The notes under the pieces were generated by a model. It made no database searches. It saw only the letters and a list, made by a program, of their open reading frames with translations, and was not told the origin of the DNA. Shown in pieces: positions 8,091 through 16,312 of a stretch of 64,000 bases of DNA (the first letter of the stretch is position 1; each line of letters starts with the position of its first letter). The stretch spans positions 1 to 64,000 of the IMG/VR virus record IMGVR_UViG_3300009503_001360; one strand, given 5' to 3'. Origin of the DNA: a virus. The position numbers and the translations under genes were made by a program.

Positions 8091-8462
8091 ATGAGCAATC
8101 TTTTAATTTCTTTACTCTTCTACTTTGTAGAATGCTTCGGAGAAGAGGGCATCTTCAGACTAGTTTTGATGAGCTTTTTGATGTCTCTTGGTGTTCCCGC
8201 ACTTCTCACCGTTCTGATCGCTGCAGTTTTGTACGGACTTTCTCATTTTATTTTGTTCAAGCTCAAGATGGTTTTAGCAAGCGCTGTTTTAGGAATAGTT
8301 CTTGGACTGATCTTTCTACTTTTGTCTCATAACTTAGCACTTGCTTATTTCGTATGCAGCATAGTCCACTTCTTCGCAGGGGTTTGTTCTATTCAGATAG
8401 GTTTCACGCACTCACAGATGAGAGAGGCTTTCTACGATGTCAACGGCAGCAGTGAACAATAG
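8091..8462 (+). CDS. CPBP-family (Abi/Rce1-like) intramembrane protease homologue
   Basis: 123-residue integral membrane protein with about four hydrophobic segments. The three CPBP signatures are present and well spaced: GEEGIFR (Glu18, Glu19, Arg23; the EExxxR motif), LYGLSHF (His52; the F/YxxxH motif) and SIVHFFAG (His93; the third-motif histidine). GIVLGLIFLLLSHNLALAYF between them matches the usual GLxLGxLYxxTGxL segment. Known family members cleave prenylated proteins or take part in bacteriocin immunity and membrane-protein processing. A strong AAGGAGG (8080-8086) precedes the ATG. It lies next to lysis-type genes, so membrane disruption or processing of a lysis protein is conceivable. 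It is shorter than usual (about 200), having only the catalytic core. Confidence 0.68.
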   Translation: MSNLLISLLFYFVECFGEEGIFRLVLMSFLMSLGVPALLTVLIAAVLYGLSHFILFKLKMVLASAVLGIVLGLIFLLLSHNLALAYFVCSIVHFFAGVCSIQIGFTHSQMREAFYDVNGSSEQ

Positions 8463-8895
8463 CAGTAAGAAAGTTTTCTCGGTTAAAGAGATCATAGACT
8501 CATTAAATAACGGGGGCCGACTTGATCTCTCGATGCTTTCTGAGGAGCAGATTCAGTCAGCAATTAGCTCTATTGAGAAGACGAAATCGAAAGCTGATAT
8601 TCAGAGCGCTTTATGGGAGATAGAAAAGCTGCTGCTCACAGTATTACTTTCTACGAAAGCCGCTGAGAGCCGATTTCAGTCACTTGAGAAAGAAGTAAAA
8701 GAAATGATGGTTCTTCTTAGAGGAGACCCGCTTTCTAACAGTCAGCAAGTTCAAGAAGGGCTGTTAGGAAGAATTAGAACATTAGAAAGCGACTTCGGGA
8801 GAGCGAAATCTGCAGTTCGATATCTAAGCTGGCTATTAGTGGGTACTTTAGGGTGGATTGTTCGAGAGCTCTTGAGCAAGATTCTTCATTTTTAG
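8437..8895 (+). CDS. Coiled-coil protein with C-terminal membrane anchor (XhlA-like lysis candidate)
   Basis: 152 residues. The first 120 are helical with coiled-coil heptads, for example LLGRIRTLESDFGRAKSAVR. A single hydrophobic segment, LSWLLVGTLGWIVREL, follows near the C-terminus. This design resembles XhlA/haemolysin-type phage lysis accessory proteins. The gene overlaps the upstream membrane-protein gene by 26 bases. The closeness to amidase and CPBP genes supports a membrane or lysis role, which is inference. Confidence 0.6.
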   Translation: MSTAAVNNSSKKVFSVKEIIDSLNNGGRLDLSMLSEEQIQSAISSIEKTKSKADIQSALWEIEKLLLTVLLSTKAAESRFQSLEKEVKEMMVLLRGDPLSNSQQVQEGLLGRIRTLESDFGRAKSAVRYLSWLLVGTLGWIVRELLSKILHF

Positions 8896-8911
8896 AGGTT
8901 AGAAGCAGAGC

Positions 8912-9466
8912 ATGAGTGAAGATTATAACTTAATTCACCAGACTGAAGCTCCGCTAGATACAACTGGAACGACGGAGCTCTTATTTGCTATTTTCGATAC
9001 GACAGGGAGTCCCGTGACGGGGAAGACTCAAGCTGATTTTACTATCTTAACTGCTTCTCCAGGGACTGGATATCCTTCTCCAACAGTAGTAATTTCTGAA
9101 GTGGGTGATGGAATTTATAGAGCAACTCTTACATTTAGTACGAGCTCTGGCTGGAGTGTTCCGAAGTCTTATTTTATCCGACTCACTTGCGCAGGCACGA
9201 CGTTAGACTATAGATGTAATCTGATTCTATCACCTCTGCTCTCTAAGCTAAATAGAACTTTAGGACTAGAGAATGAAAATCAGTATATAGATCAGATGAC
9301 TTGGCATACTCAGTTCAATAAGCTTACTAGTGCGAGGATCAGAGTTTATTCAAACTCCACTGATGTAGGAACTGATAATAACGTGATTGCGACGTATGAC
9401 GTTAATATTTCGTATGACTCTGTGACTGGCAGGATGACGTCATATAAAGTAACTCGAGTGAGCTAA
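8912..9466 (+). CDS. Hypothetical phage structural protein with Ig-like N-terminus
   Basis: 184 residues. The first 105 look like a beta-sandwich, with FAIFDTTGSPVTG, then DGIYRATLTF. The last 70 contain GLENENQYIDQMTW and SARIRVYSNS, a combination seen in uncharacterised proteins of many environmental phages. No signal peptide. The ATG follows a GAGG-rich stretch. Probably part of the virion. Exact role unknown. Confidence 0.65.
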   Translation: MSEDYNLIHQTEAPLDTTGTTELLFAIFDTTGSPVTGKTQADFTILTASPGTGYPSPTVVISEVGDGIYRATLTFSTSSGWSVPKSYFIRLTCAGTTLDYRCNLILSPLLSKLNRTLGLENENQYIDQMTWHTQFNKLTSARIRVYSNSTDVGTDNNVIATYDVNISYDSVTGRMTSYKVTRVS

Positions 9467-9469
9467 AAC

Positions 9470-9679
9470 ATGGGAAGAGCTCAAGAGCATTGGAATTCAA
9501 AGATTTTTTGCCCAAAGTGCCGGCAAGAAATGATCAAAGTTTGGGATCAACAGTATGGTTTTGGGATTCTTTGTGAGCTCTGCAGGATTTTGATCTGGGA
9601 TTCTGACACTTTGGAGCCGTACTTGGAAGCGACATTATTCATAGATCCCCAGCAAGAAATAAGAGCTCCTTCTCGGTAG
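9470..9679 (+). CDS. Small zinc-ribbon protein
   Basis: 69 residues with CPKC near residue 14 and CELC near residue 36, a four-cysteine zinc-binding ribbon. It starts 3 bases after the preceding stop. No further domain is visible. It precedes the terminase pair, but a link to packaging is only positional. Confidence 0.6.
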   Translation: MGRAQEHWNSKIFCPKCRQEMIKVWDQQYGFGILCELCRILIWDSDTLEPYLEATLFIDPQQEIRAPSR

Positions 9680-9714
9680 AGTTGCTTTTCTACTGCAAAG
9701 GACTACTTTGAGCT

Positions 9715-10608
9715 TTGTCAGGAAGCACTCGGTTCACGGTTATTACAGACTATTTAGGCGTCTCTGGTTTAGAGAGATATCAAGATGAAACACGCTATTG
9801 TAGATACTTAGTACTCGGGATAGACCCGGGTTTAGGGATTGGAGGCCACGCAACTGGCATAGAAGGAGTCTCTCTACGAGACGGGACTCAACTTTTAGAA
9901 TTTCGTTCTAACTCGACTTCACCAAGATCCGTAGTTGAAAAAGTTTTAACTTCAATATTTTTAGATCCCAGTTTTGAAACTGTCTTAGTTGTTATTGAAT
10001 CTAATACAATTGGAAAAGACTTGATTTCTAGATATCTAGAACTCCCGGAGTTCTGGGAGTCGAAAAAGATTTCTCTCAAACTTCCTCCTTTATATCAGAG
10101 TTTTAAGAAAGATCGACAGCCAATATACGGATTTGAAAGCTCGGCCGCTAATAAACAGATGCTAATTGCAGAAGTCCGAGAGCTGATTAAGCAAGATCCG
10201 GAGGTGATTAAAAGTCATCGTCTGGTGAATGAGCTTTTAGGCTTTCAAATTCTCCCTGGAGGAAAGCTCGGGGCTAAGCACGGATCAGCTCGAACTGATG
10301 ATCTAGTAATTGCTTACGCTTTGGCTTTGAAAGGGAGACAATACTATTTTCTCCATAGTCCGGATCCAGCCGTGCTGAGAGCGCTGGATTTTCCAGCTGC
10401 TACGGCGTCAGCTTCCGAAGCGAGTTTGCTTCCTTATTTGGGAAGAATACACTACTCTGCAAGCGAAGAGCCTTTGAGAGTTTTTGATCTTGAAAGGGCT
10501 CGGCTGAAAGAAGAAATTTGGAAAGCGATAAGAGCGGGTCAGAACCCTCTTGAGCTGAGAAAAGCTTTAGAAGATCTTAAGCCAGAAGAGAGAAGTATTG
10601 CTGAGTGA
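9715..10608 (+). CDS. Large terminase, nuclease half (gp17 C-terminal domain) as separate gene
   Basis: RNase H-fold nuclease that cuts concatemeric DNA during packaging. Acidic metal ligands are GIDPGLG (Asp37), VVIESN (Glu95) and TDDLVIAYALAL (about Asp195-Asp196). Between them are features of the gp17 nuclease domain: NTIGKDLISRYL after the Glu, AANKQMLIAEVRELIK, and an ELLGFQ segment before the final Asp pair. Nothing like a Walker motif precedes it, so the ATPase half is missing from this polypeptide. The last 80 residues are an extra charged helical tail. The start is TTG. The gene overlaps the ATPase gene by four bases (GTGA). A RuvC-like resolvase is a less likely alternative, given the motif order and the neighbour. 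Confidence 0.82.
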   Translation: MSGSTRFTVITDYLGVSGLERYQDETRYCRYLVLGIDPGLGIGGHATGIEGVSLRDGTQLLEFRSNSTSPRSVVEKVLTSIFLDPSFETVLVVIESNTIGKDLISRYLELPEFWESKKISLKLPPLYQSFKKDRQPIYGFESSAANKQMLIAEVRELIKQDPEVIKSHRLVNELLGFQILPGGKLGAKHGSARTDDLVIAYALALKGRQYYFLHSPDPAVLRALDFPAATASASEASLLPYLGRIHYSASEEPLRVFDLERARLKEEIWKAIRAGQNPLELRKALEDLKPEERSIAE

Positions 10609-11540
10609 TAGAAAATCTCTCAAGAGAAGAAATTATTGCAAGAGTTCTCAGGCTCCAGAAGTTGCCAGAGGGCTTTGAAGAGTGGTTCTCTTATGCTAGA
10701 GTTGTTCACCCATCAAAGGGACTAATAGCTCCTACGTTTTATCCGAAGTTTAAAGAAATTGTCGAAGCTTTAGTCGAAAAACATTATGTAATTATCTTAA
10801 AATCTAGGCAGTGTGGTGTCTCGACTCTTCTTTCGCTCTTCTCAATCTATGCTGCTTCGCTTTTCCCTGGCTGGAGTGCAGGAGTAATTTCTAGAAGGCG
10901 AGAAGACGCAGTTTCTTTTTTAGAAAAAGGAAGGATTGCAATTCAATATCTGCCTCTTTGGCTGAGGCCCAAGATCTCAACGTGGAATAAGCTTAGCTTG
11001 ACTTTTTCTCATGCTTCAAAGATCTTGACTTCGCCTCCCTCGAAAGATGCATTTAGGGGAGAAACACTTTCTTTGTTAGTGATTGATGAAGCTGCTGCTT
11101 GCCGTAGAATAGATGAAGTTTATACTGCAGCTTATTTAACTCTCTCAAAGAATTTTTCTTCTTTGCAAGAAGCTTCATCAAGTAGGCCAAAAATGCCCTT
11201 CGGGATAGTTATTATCTCCACTGGCGCAGTTTTAGATAATCCTTCTGCGCAATTCTTCTTTGATATGTGGGATAGAGCAATGATGGGAGCTAATAATTTT
11301 GTTCCTATCAAAATTCATTGGTCTGACGTAGGTTATACTCCAGAGTGGAAGATGGAACAAGCTAAAGCTTTAGGAGAAGATCCAGATAAAATTATGACGG
11401 AGCTCGAGTGCGGATTTGTTATAGCAAGGCAAGACGCGATGGTTTTTCCTCCAGACGTCTTAAGAAAAATTCAAACTCAAATTGCTAGAGCAGATCGTGT
11501 TCCTTATGAAAGATGGCAAGCTCAGAAAGTGGGAGTCTAA
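10605..11540 (+). CDS. Large terminase, ATPase half (gp17 N-terminal domain) as separate gene
   Basis: Motor ATPase that pumps DNA into the prohead through the portal. It has a deviant terminase-type Walker A, LKSRQCGVST (residues 65-74), where the lysine sits early (Lys66), as in lambda gpA. Walker B is LLVIDEAA (about 156-163) and the coupling motif is IIISTGA-like, near residue 200. VISRRREDAVSF matches the adenine-binding/Q-motif region seen in gp17 relatives. The 311 residues end where the nuclease domain should begin. The nuclease is encoded immediately upstream instead. The GTG start overlaps the preceding stop. The two halves presumably assemble into one motor. Confidence 0.85.
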   Translation: MIENLSREEIIARVLRLQKLPEGFEEWFSYARVVHPSKGLIAPTFYPKFKEIVEALVEKHYVIILKSRQCGVSTLLSLFSIYAASLFPGWSAGVISRRREDAVSFLEKGRIAIQYLPLWLRPKISTWNKLSLTFSHASKILTSPPSKDAFRGETLSLLVIDEAAACRRIDEVYTAAYLTLSKNFSSLQEASSSRPKMPFGIVIISTGAVLDNPSAQFFFDMWDRAMMGANNFVPIKIHWSDVGYTPEWKMEQAKALGEDPDKIMTELECGFVIARQDAMVFPPDVLRKIQTQIARADRVPYERWQAQKVGV

Positions 11541-11543
11541 ACG

Positions 11544-12983
11544 GTGCCAGAAGATACTCTTGTTCAGCTTTATCAAGAACCGATTCATGATTCTAAAGTC
11601 TCAGTTTTAGTCCCAAGTTTGACGCTTTACTTTGAGCCTCTATCTGGATCCGGAAAAGAAGAATCAATAACGGTCTTCGGCCAGTCATCTTTAGCATCAG
11701 CTTTACTCTGGAGTAGCTGGGGCGCTCCATTAGCTTTAGTTGCTAAGCAGCAGTCTCATTATGTTGAAAGATATCTCCAAGCTTTGAGTATGTTAGCTTT
11801 CTCTTCTAGAGGAGGCTATCTTCTTTTGAGAGAACTTCCACATTTTTTTAAGCAGAATACTCTGGGCTGCTTAGTTGGAGCTTTTTTAATAGGCGGCGAT
11901 CTAGAGGTCTCAGCGATCTTAGCTCAGAGACAAGCTGGCAAGTATGTCACGAGAGTTATTCTTCATTTCCCGGTTGTCAAACAAGCTCAATACGACGAGG
12001 GCGGGCTTACGGGGGAGCTTGAGATCCGAGACGTAGAGATGTCAGTGATGTTTCAAGGCTTATTCAAGACTCCTTCAAGATCTCCAGCTACGTTTAAGCC
12101 GGCTGGATCTCCAATTTCTGACTACTATCGATTAGTTTGTGTTGAGTCGAGTCTATTTTCTTCTCTTTGGTATAAGCCAGCTGTAGTGACAACTGCTGAA
12201 ACTGCTGCTTTACAAAAAATACTCAGAAGCTTAGCAGATGGGTTTAGCGGCGCATTACAATCAGAAATTACAGTTCCTATTCGGTTTTTTAAGAGTATAT
12301 TTTTCCCTCAGCAGGCTCGAAGGCTTGATGTTGTAACAGATGCTTTAGTTGAGACTGCGCTTTCTAAAGGGACTAAAGACTTTCTGCTTGCTGGTAAGTT
12401 TTCAGCGATTTCTTTTGGAACAGAAAAAGGCTTCGGCCTTTTTAAGCTTAAAGACGTTGAAGGGCTTTTAGCAGATGAGAAGAATCAAGAAGCTTTAGAT
12501 ACGCAGATCCCAGCTATATCTCCAGGAAAGATGAGTGTCTCGGCAGATAAGACTGCTATTCCAGGGACAAAATCTTATCAAGAAGGCAAAGATGCTCTAG
12601 CAGGGCCGTCTAGATTCCCAATCTTCTTTACTCGTAGCGCTGTCAAAGTTTTAGAGTACAGAGAGATTTTTGCTCAAATATCGCCAGATTTTGAAAAAAC
12701 TTCGAGTTCATTCTTTATTCTCAGACTAGAGGCTTCTCAAGCTGCTCGGCTTACTCCAGGGCGAGTACTCCACTTTATTATTTTGCCAAGAATGCTTTAT
12801 GTTAAGCTGTTTATAGTTTCTGCTGCTGTTTTATATTACAAAGTTACAGAATCTCCTATTGGAGAGATGGAGGTCATAGGGCTTGAGATCAAAAGAGAGC
12901 TGCTATCAGAGGTAGTAGATTACGAGACACTCGAGTCGATTTCTAAAGCTTTTGAGAAAGAGCTAACTGAAGAAGGGAGCTAA
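11544..12983 (+). CDS. Hypothetical large protein, probably virion
   Basis: 479 residues, mixed alpha/beta, no signal peptide. Hydrophobic stretches such as LGCLVGAFLIGG and LFIVSAAVLYY are short and probably core strands, not membrane spans. No family recognised. It begins 3 bases after the terminase gene and is followed after 3 bases by another large unknown gene, so the two are probably made together. Location between packaging and head genes suggests a structural or assembly role, but nothing in the sequence proves this. Confidence 0.6.
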   Translation: MPEDTLVQLYQEPIHDSKVSVLVPSLTLYFEPLSGSGKEESITVFGQSSLASALLWSSWGAPLALVAKQQSHYVERYLQALSMLAFSSRGGYLLLRELPHFFKQNTLGCLVGAFLIGGDLEVSAILAQRQAGKYVTRVILHFPVVKQAQYDEGGLTGELEIRDVEMSVMFQGLFKTPSRSPATFKPAGSPISDYYRLVCVESSLFSSLWYKPAVVTTAETAALQKILRSLADGFSGALQSEITVPIRFFKSIFFPQQARRLDVVTDALVETALSKGTKDFLLAGKFSAISFGTEKGFGLFKLKDVEGLLADEKNQEALDTQIPAISPGKMSVSADKTAIPGTKSYQEGKDALAGPSRFPIFFTRSAVKVLEYREIFAQISPDFEKTSSSFFILRLEASQAARLTPGRVLHFIILPRMLYVKLFIVSAAVLYYKVTESPIGEMEVIGLEIKRELLSEVVDYETLESISKAFEKELTEEGS

Positions 12984-12986
12984 AAG

Positions 12987-14471
12987 ATGCCAGGTCTTAC
13001 GGGAACTACTTCTGAGTTTTATCTCATAAACAAGGGAAAGAAATCTTCTCCCTCTGTTCAAGAAGATCAAACTACTGGGATCTTAGTCCACAAAACGATG
13101 GCAGACGAGATCATTTCGTCGATCCCTATGCCAGGCGGGTTCGAGTTCGGGAAGCTCCCAAAGATTAAGAAATCTGCTAACACTCTTCTAGACCGAGCAA
13201 AACTTTTATACATCTATTATTTGCTGCAATCTGCTCAAAGCGTTCAGCTAAACGTGTTGAATCAATGGATGAATTGGGCAAACTTCTCGATCTCCGGGAT
13301 AGGGAAAGTGATGTTTTCGACTAATCCTTTATTTTATATTTCTGAAGCAAAAAGATTAGCAGCTCTGAGCTCTAAAGGGGGAGAGTCTAGAAAAGAACCC
13401 TGGGAAGATCTCCAGCTCTGGGATAGAGAGTCAGGATTGAATATATCTGCTTTGGCTGCTGCTTTCTTAGTAGGAAAAGCGGGCAATTCTTTCAAAGCTT
13501 TCCCGTATGTTCCTCTTATGATTGCTTCAGTTGACTCAATGTCGGTTGAAGCGACAAATAAGTCACAGTTTACTTTCGATTTCTCAGACTATTTTCCTGA
13601 TGAATTTCAATTCTTAGCTATGTCGATTCAGGGCGGGAGGTTTATGAATGCTGCAGCAGAAGTCTTGAGTTTTCTAGTTAAAGCTCCTTTTTATCCCGTC
13701 GAAGCGATTGCTGGAAAAGCTGGAGAGGGACTGGTTAAGAGCGTTGGAGAAGCAGTTAAAAGGATTGTTAGAGATCCAGCTCAAATATTCACTGTGAGGG
13801 GTCCTCGTCTCTGGCGAGGTTCTTCAGAGCCTAACTATTCAATAAGCGTAACAGTTAGAATTCCGTATGTTTTAGGATTTGATGCTGATTCTCAAACAGA
13901 TCTCGTCCCTCCAGTCGCTCTTTTAGACCCTTCGAGTCGATCACAGTATTCGGAAGTAATACAACAAGCTATTTACCGAACTATAATATTACCTTTTAGA
14001 GCTCTTCTCAAATATCAGCTTTATGGAGCTTATCAGGGATTCTTGCTCTATATTGCTAGACCGGGCTCAGTCGGGGTTTCGGGTGCATTTACTAACTTAG
14101 CCGAGCTTTTCGAGCCTAAGACATCAGGCTTTTCAAATTCAGGGCTTCTTCTTTATGGGATTCCTTCTAGTCCTATCACTGTAGACTTGCAAACGAATGA
14201 TACTGCTGGGTATGCGCCGCAGAGCTTTAAGATCTCTATTCAAGGCTCACAGGCTTGGTATGCTTATCTGCCAGACTTGTCTCAGATGGCTTCAGCTTTA
14301 GCATCAGAAGAAGCTAGAAAACAATACGAAGCAGATCTTATGAAACTGCAAAAAGAAGCTCAAGCGCCTGAGAAAGTAGAAGAAGAGAAACCCAAGCAAG
14401 GAGAGCAAGAATATCCCGACCTCAGTGGAGTAAACAAAGTGCAAACTGGCGAAATTGGGAAAGCGAAATGA
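12987..14471 (+). CDS. Hypothetical large protein, probably virion
   Basis: 494 residues, unrecognised. The main body has aromatic-rich segments, for example WRGSSEPNYSISVTVRIPYV and LLYGIPSSPITVDLQ. The last 70 residues are charged (EEARKQYEADLMKLQKEA, then Pro/Glu/Lys-rich). It overlaps the next gene by ATGA. A membrane- or baseplate-associated structural role is possible, but no specific evidence was found. Confidence 0.6.
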   Translation: MPGLTGTTSEFYLINKGKKSSPSVQEDQTTGILVHKTMADEIISSIPMPGGFEFGKLPKIKKSANTLLDRAKLLYIYYLLQSAQSVQLNVLNQWMNWANFSISGIGKVMFSTNPLFYISEAKRLAALSSKGGESRKEPWEDLQLWDRESGLNISALAAAFLVGKAGNSFKAFPYVPLMIASVDSMSVEATNKSQFTFDFSDYFPDEFQFLAMSIQGGRFMNAAAEVLSFLVKAPFYPVEAIAGKAGEGLVKSVGEAVKRIVRDPAQIFTVRGPRLWRGSSEPNYSISVTVRIPYVLGFDADSQTDLVPPVALLDPSSRSQYSEVIQQAIYRTIILPFRALLKYQLYGAYQGFLLYIARPGSVGVSGAFTNLAELFEPKTSGFSNSGLLLYGIPSSPITVDLQTNDTAGYAPQSFKISIQGSQAWYAYLPDLSQMASALASEEARKQYEADLMKLQKEAQAPEKVEEEKPKQGEQEYPDLSGVNKVQTGEIGKAK

Positions 14472-15253
14472 ATCTCAAAAAGTCTGTCCAGAAAAGAGAA
14501 GAAGATTTATTCGCTAAGTTTGCTTCTCTTCTTTCTAGAAAGTCAAAGCTTTCTAAAGATAAGAAGCAGCTCTTGAAAACTCATAGAGATATTGTTAAAC
14601 AAGTCTCTAAGTCGCTCTCTAGACCGAAACTAAAGAGAAATCCTCTTCTTTTAGTCTTGTATCTTTTTTACTTGACTGCTCTGGACAATTTTGTGTCGAG
14701 TCTTTTAGGAGTTAAATCATCTCCTCCTCTTCCGAGTCTCTGGAAGAAATCTTCTAAAATCAAAACAGAAAAATTAGCGCTTGTTCTCTTAAAATGCTCC
14801 GGCTCAGAGACTCTCTCTCATATCATCCAAGAACAAAAACAAATCCGTAGTTTAGTAGAGCAAGACGAGCTGCAGAAAGAAGACTCTGAGGAAGAAGGAG
14901 AGCTTGAGCCGGAGAGAATCCCGGGCGAATTCGAGACTGCTAGTCAAGCTCTGGGAGACGAAGAAGTTCAGCGAAGCTTAGATCTAGTTCATCAAGCTGA
15001 GACAAAAATCTCGGGCGTCATAAAGCGAGGCGAGAAGCTCTTAGAAGTCTTCTCTTCTATTTTGCCATTCTTAACTGAAGAAGAATATACCACTTTTTAT
15101 GAAGCAAGAAATGAAGTTGATTCAATGATTTATTTCTTACAGAGTAAGCTAGACGCGGGTGAAGCTTTTGATGAGCTCACTCTAGAGGCTGCTAAAGAAG
15201 CTGACTTGCTCTTCTCTCAACTTGAAGAGATCTTTTCTTCTCTGGAGAGCTGA
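14468..15253 (+). CDS. Hypothetical helical protein with acidic centre
   Basis: 261 residues. The basic N-terminal helical part is rich in Lys/Ser/Leu (about 1-120). A strongly acidic linker is around residues 135-160 (EEEGELEPERIPGEFE). A helical C-terminus follows. This basic-then-acidic pattern is often seen in assembly chaperones or scaffolds. No known domain recognised. The start overlaps the preceding stop. Confidence 0.6.
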   Translation: MNLKKSVQKREEDLFAKFASLLSRKSKLSKDKKQLLKTHRDIVKQVSKSLSRPKLKRNPLLLVLYLFYLTALDNFVSSLLGVKSSPPLPSLWKKSSKIKTEKLALVLLKCSGSETLSHIIQEQKQIRSLVEQDELQKEDSEEEGELEPERIPGEFETASQALGDEEVQRSLDLVHQAETKISGVIKRGEKLLEVFSSILPFLTEEEYTTFYEARNEVDSMIYFLQSKLDAGEAFDELTLEAAKEADLLFSQLEEIFSSLES

Positions 15254-15286
15254 TTTCTAAATTTCTTAAGAAGGAGAGAGATCCCT

Positions 15287-15505
15287 ATGCGCTGGTACGA
15301 TATAGTATTTGGTGGATCTAAAGCATTCCAGTCGACTCTAGCGATGCTACTGGGGTTCATAGCATATATGGGGCTTGAATCAAGTCTTAAAGCATTACAC
15401 TTCTGGGAATTGTGTATCTTTCTCTGCGCGACAGCGGGAGTCTACGGATTTTTCCGAGTGAAAGAATATTCTGTGAGGAATGGGAATACGAACAATGGCA
15501 GCTAG
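15287..15505 (+). CDS. Small two-TM membrane protein
   Basis: 72 residues with two hydrophobic segments, TLAMLLGFIAYMGL and WELCIFLCATAGVYGFF, separated by a short loop. The C-terminus is polar. AAGGAGAG lies before the ATG. Size and topology would suit a holin or other small membrane protein, but it sits just before the head maturation genes and no family is recognised. Confidence 0.55.
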   Translation: MRWYDIVFGGSKAFQSTLAMLLGFIAYMGLESSLKALHFWELCIFLCATAGVYGFFRVKEYSVRNGNTNNGS

Positions 15506-15541
15506 TCGAAGACAACATCTATAGGGAGGGAGAGCAACAGC

Positions 15542-16312
15542 ATGGATATTCTAGTTGATTATTTCCCTGAGTTAGCTTTTAGTGGAGAATTAAGAACTAC
15601 GGAGAGTCCGACTGGTCCCAGTAAAACGCTAGTTGAAGGGCTTTCGAAAGCTTCATTGACATCAGATTTGAAGCTTTATAAAGTAGGCCCTATCACTCTC
15701 CAGCGAGCTAATGTCAGATCCGGCAACGGAAGATATTATCCAGCTTCTGTTGTTGAAAAAGCTGTTGAAGAAATCCAGCCAATAGTCAAGTCTATGCGAT
15801 GCATCGGAGAGCTCGACCACGGAAATAATCAAGAGCCCTTCCCTAAGTTGAAAGAAGCTTCACACGTTATCACTTCTTTGTGGTTTGATAAGCCATCTAA
15901 AACAGTTCGAGGGACTTTTGTTATTCTTCCTACTCCTAATGGCCAAGTTCTAAATACTCTTCTGGAAGCTGGAGTCAGCGTAGGAGTTTCAGTTCGTGGA
16001 GTAGGCTCTACGACTAAACGTTTAGTTGAAGGGCAGTCAGTAGAGTATGTCGATCAATTCAAAATCATTACGTACGAGTGTGTTTCGTGGGCTGGATTTA
16101 ATGATCTGACTATCTCGAAGGAAGATAAAAAGCTTGTTTCTACTCTGACTGAAGGGCTTAAGCTCTCAGCTCAAGATCCTTCACAGAGAGAAAAGCTAAT
16201 TGAATCATTAAAAGAAGTTCAAATGTGCTATTCGGGTCAATTACCAAAAAACCCGATGGAACGTTTGATCTTAGTCGCAAAACTTCTTACTAAAAGGAGG
16301 TTGCTTAAATGA
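15542..16312 (+). CDS. Prohead core protease (gp21-like serine protease)
   Basis: Prohead maturation protease that removes the scaffold and trims capsid proteins. Landmarks are ANVRSGNGRYYP, IGELDHG (His93, catalytic), ASHVITSLWFD, ILPTPNGQVL and GVSVRG (Ser150, catalytic), the same order as in gp21/U9-type proteases. LVEGL (Glu32) before the fold and LTEGL (Glu204) after it look like self-cleavage sites of the LxE type. The ATG follows GGGAGGGAG. It overlaps the scaffold gene by ATGA, as expected for the gp21-gp22-gp23 order. Confidence 0.9.
   Translation: MDILVDYFPELAFSGELRTTESPTGPSKTLVEGLSKASLTSDLKLYKVGPITLQRANVRSGNGRYYPASVVEKAVEEIQPIVKSMRCIGELDHGNNQEPFPKLKEASHVITSLWFDKPSKTVRGTFVILPTPNGQVLNTLLEAGVSVGVSVRGVGSTTKRLVEGQSVEYVDQFKIITYECVSWAGFNDLTISKEDKKLVSTLTEGLKLSAQDPSQREKLIESLKEVQMCYSGQLPKNPMERLILVAKLLTKRRLLK

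Noticed and set aside
9715-10608. RuvC-like Holliday junction resolvase
   Set aside because: Motif order, the NTIG helix after Glu95, the ELLGFQ segment and the adjacent ATPase half fit the gp17 nuclease domain better, and a RusA-type resolvase is already present.
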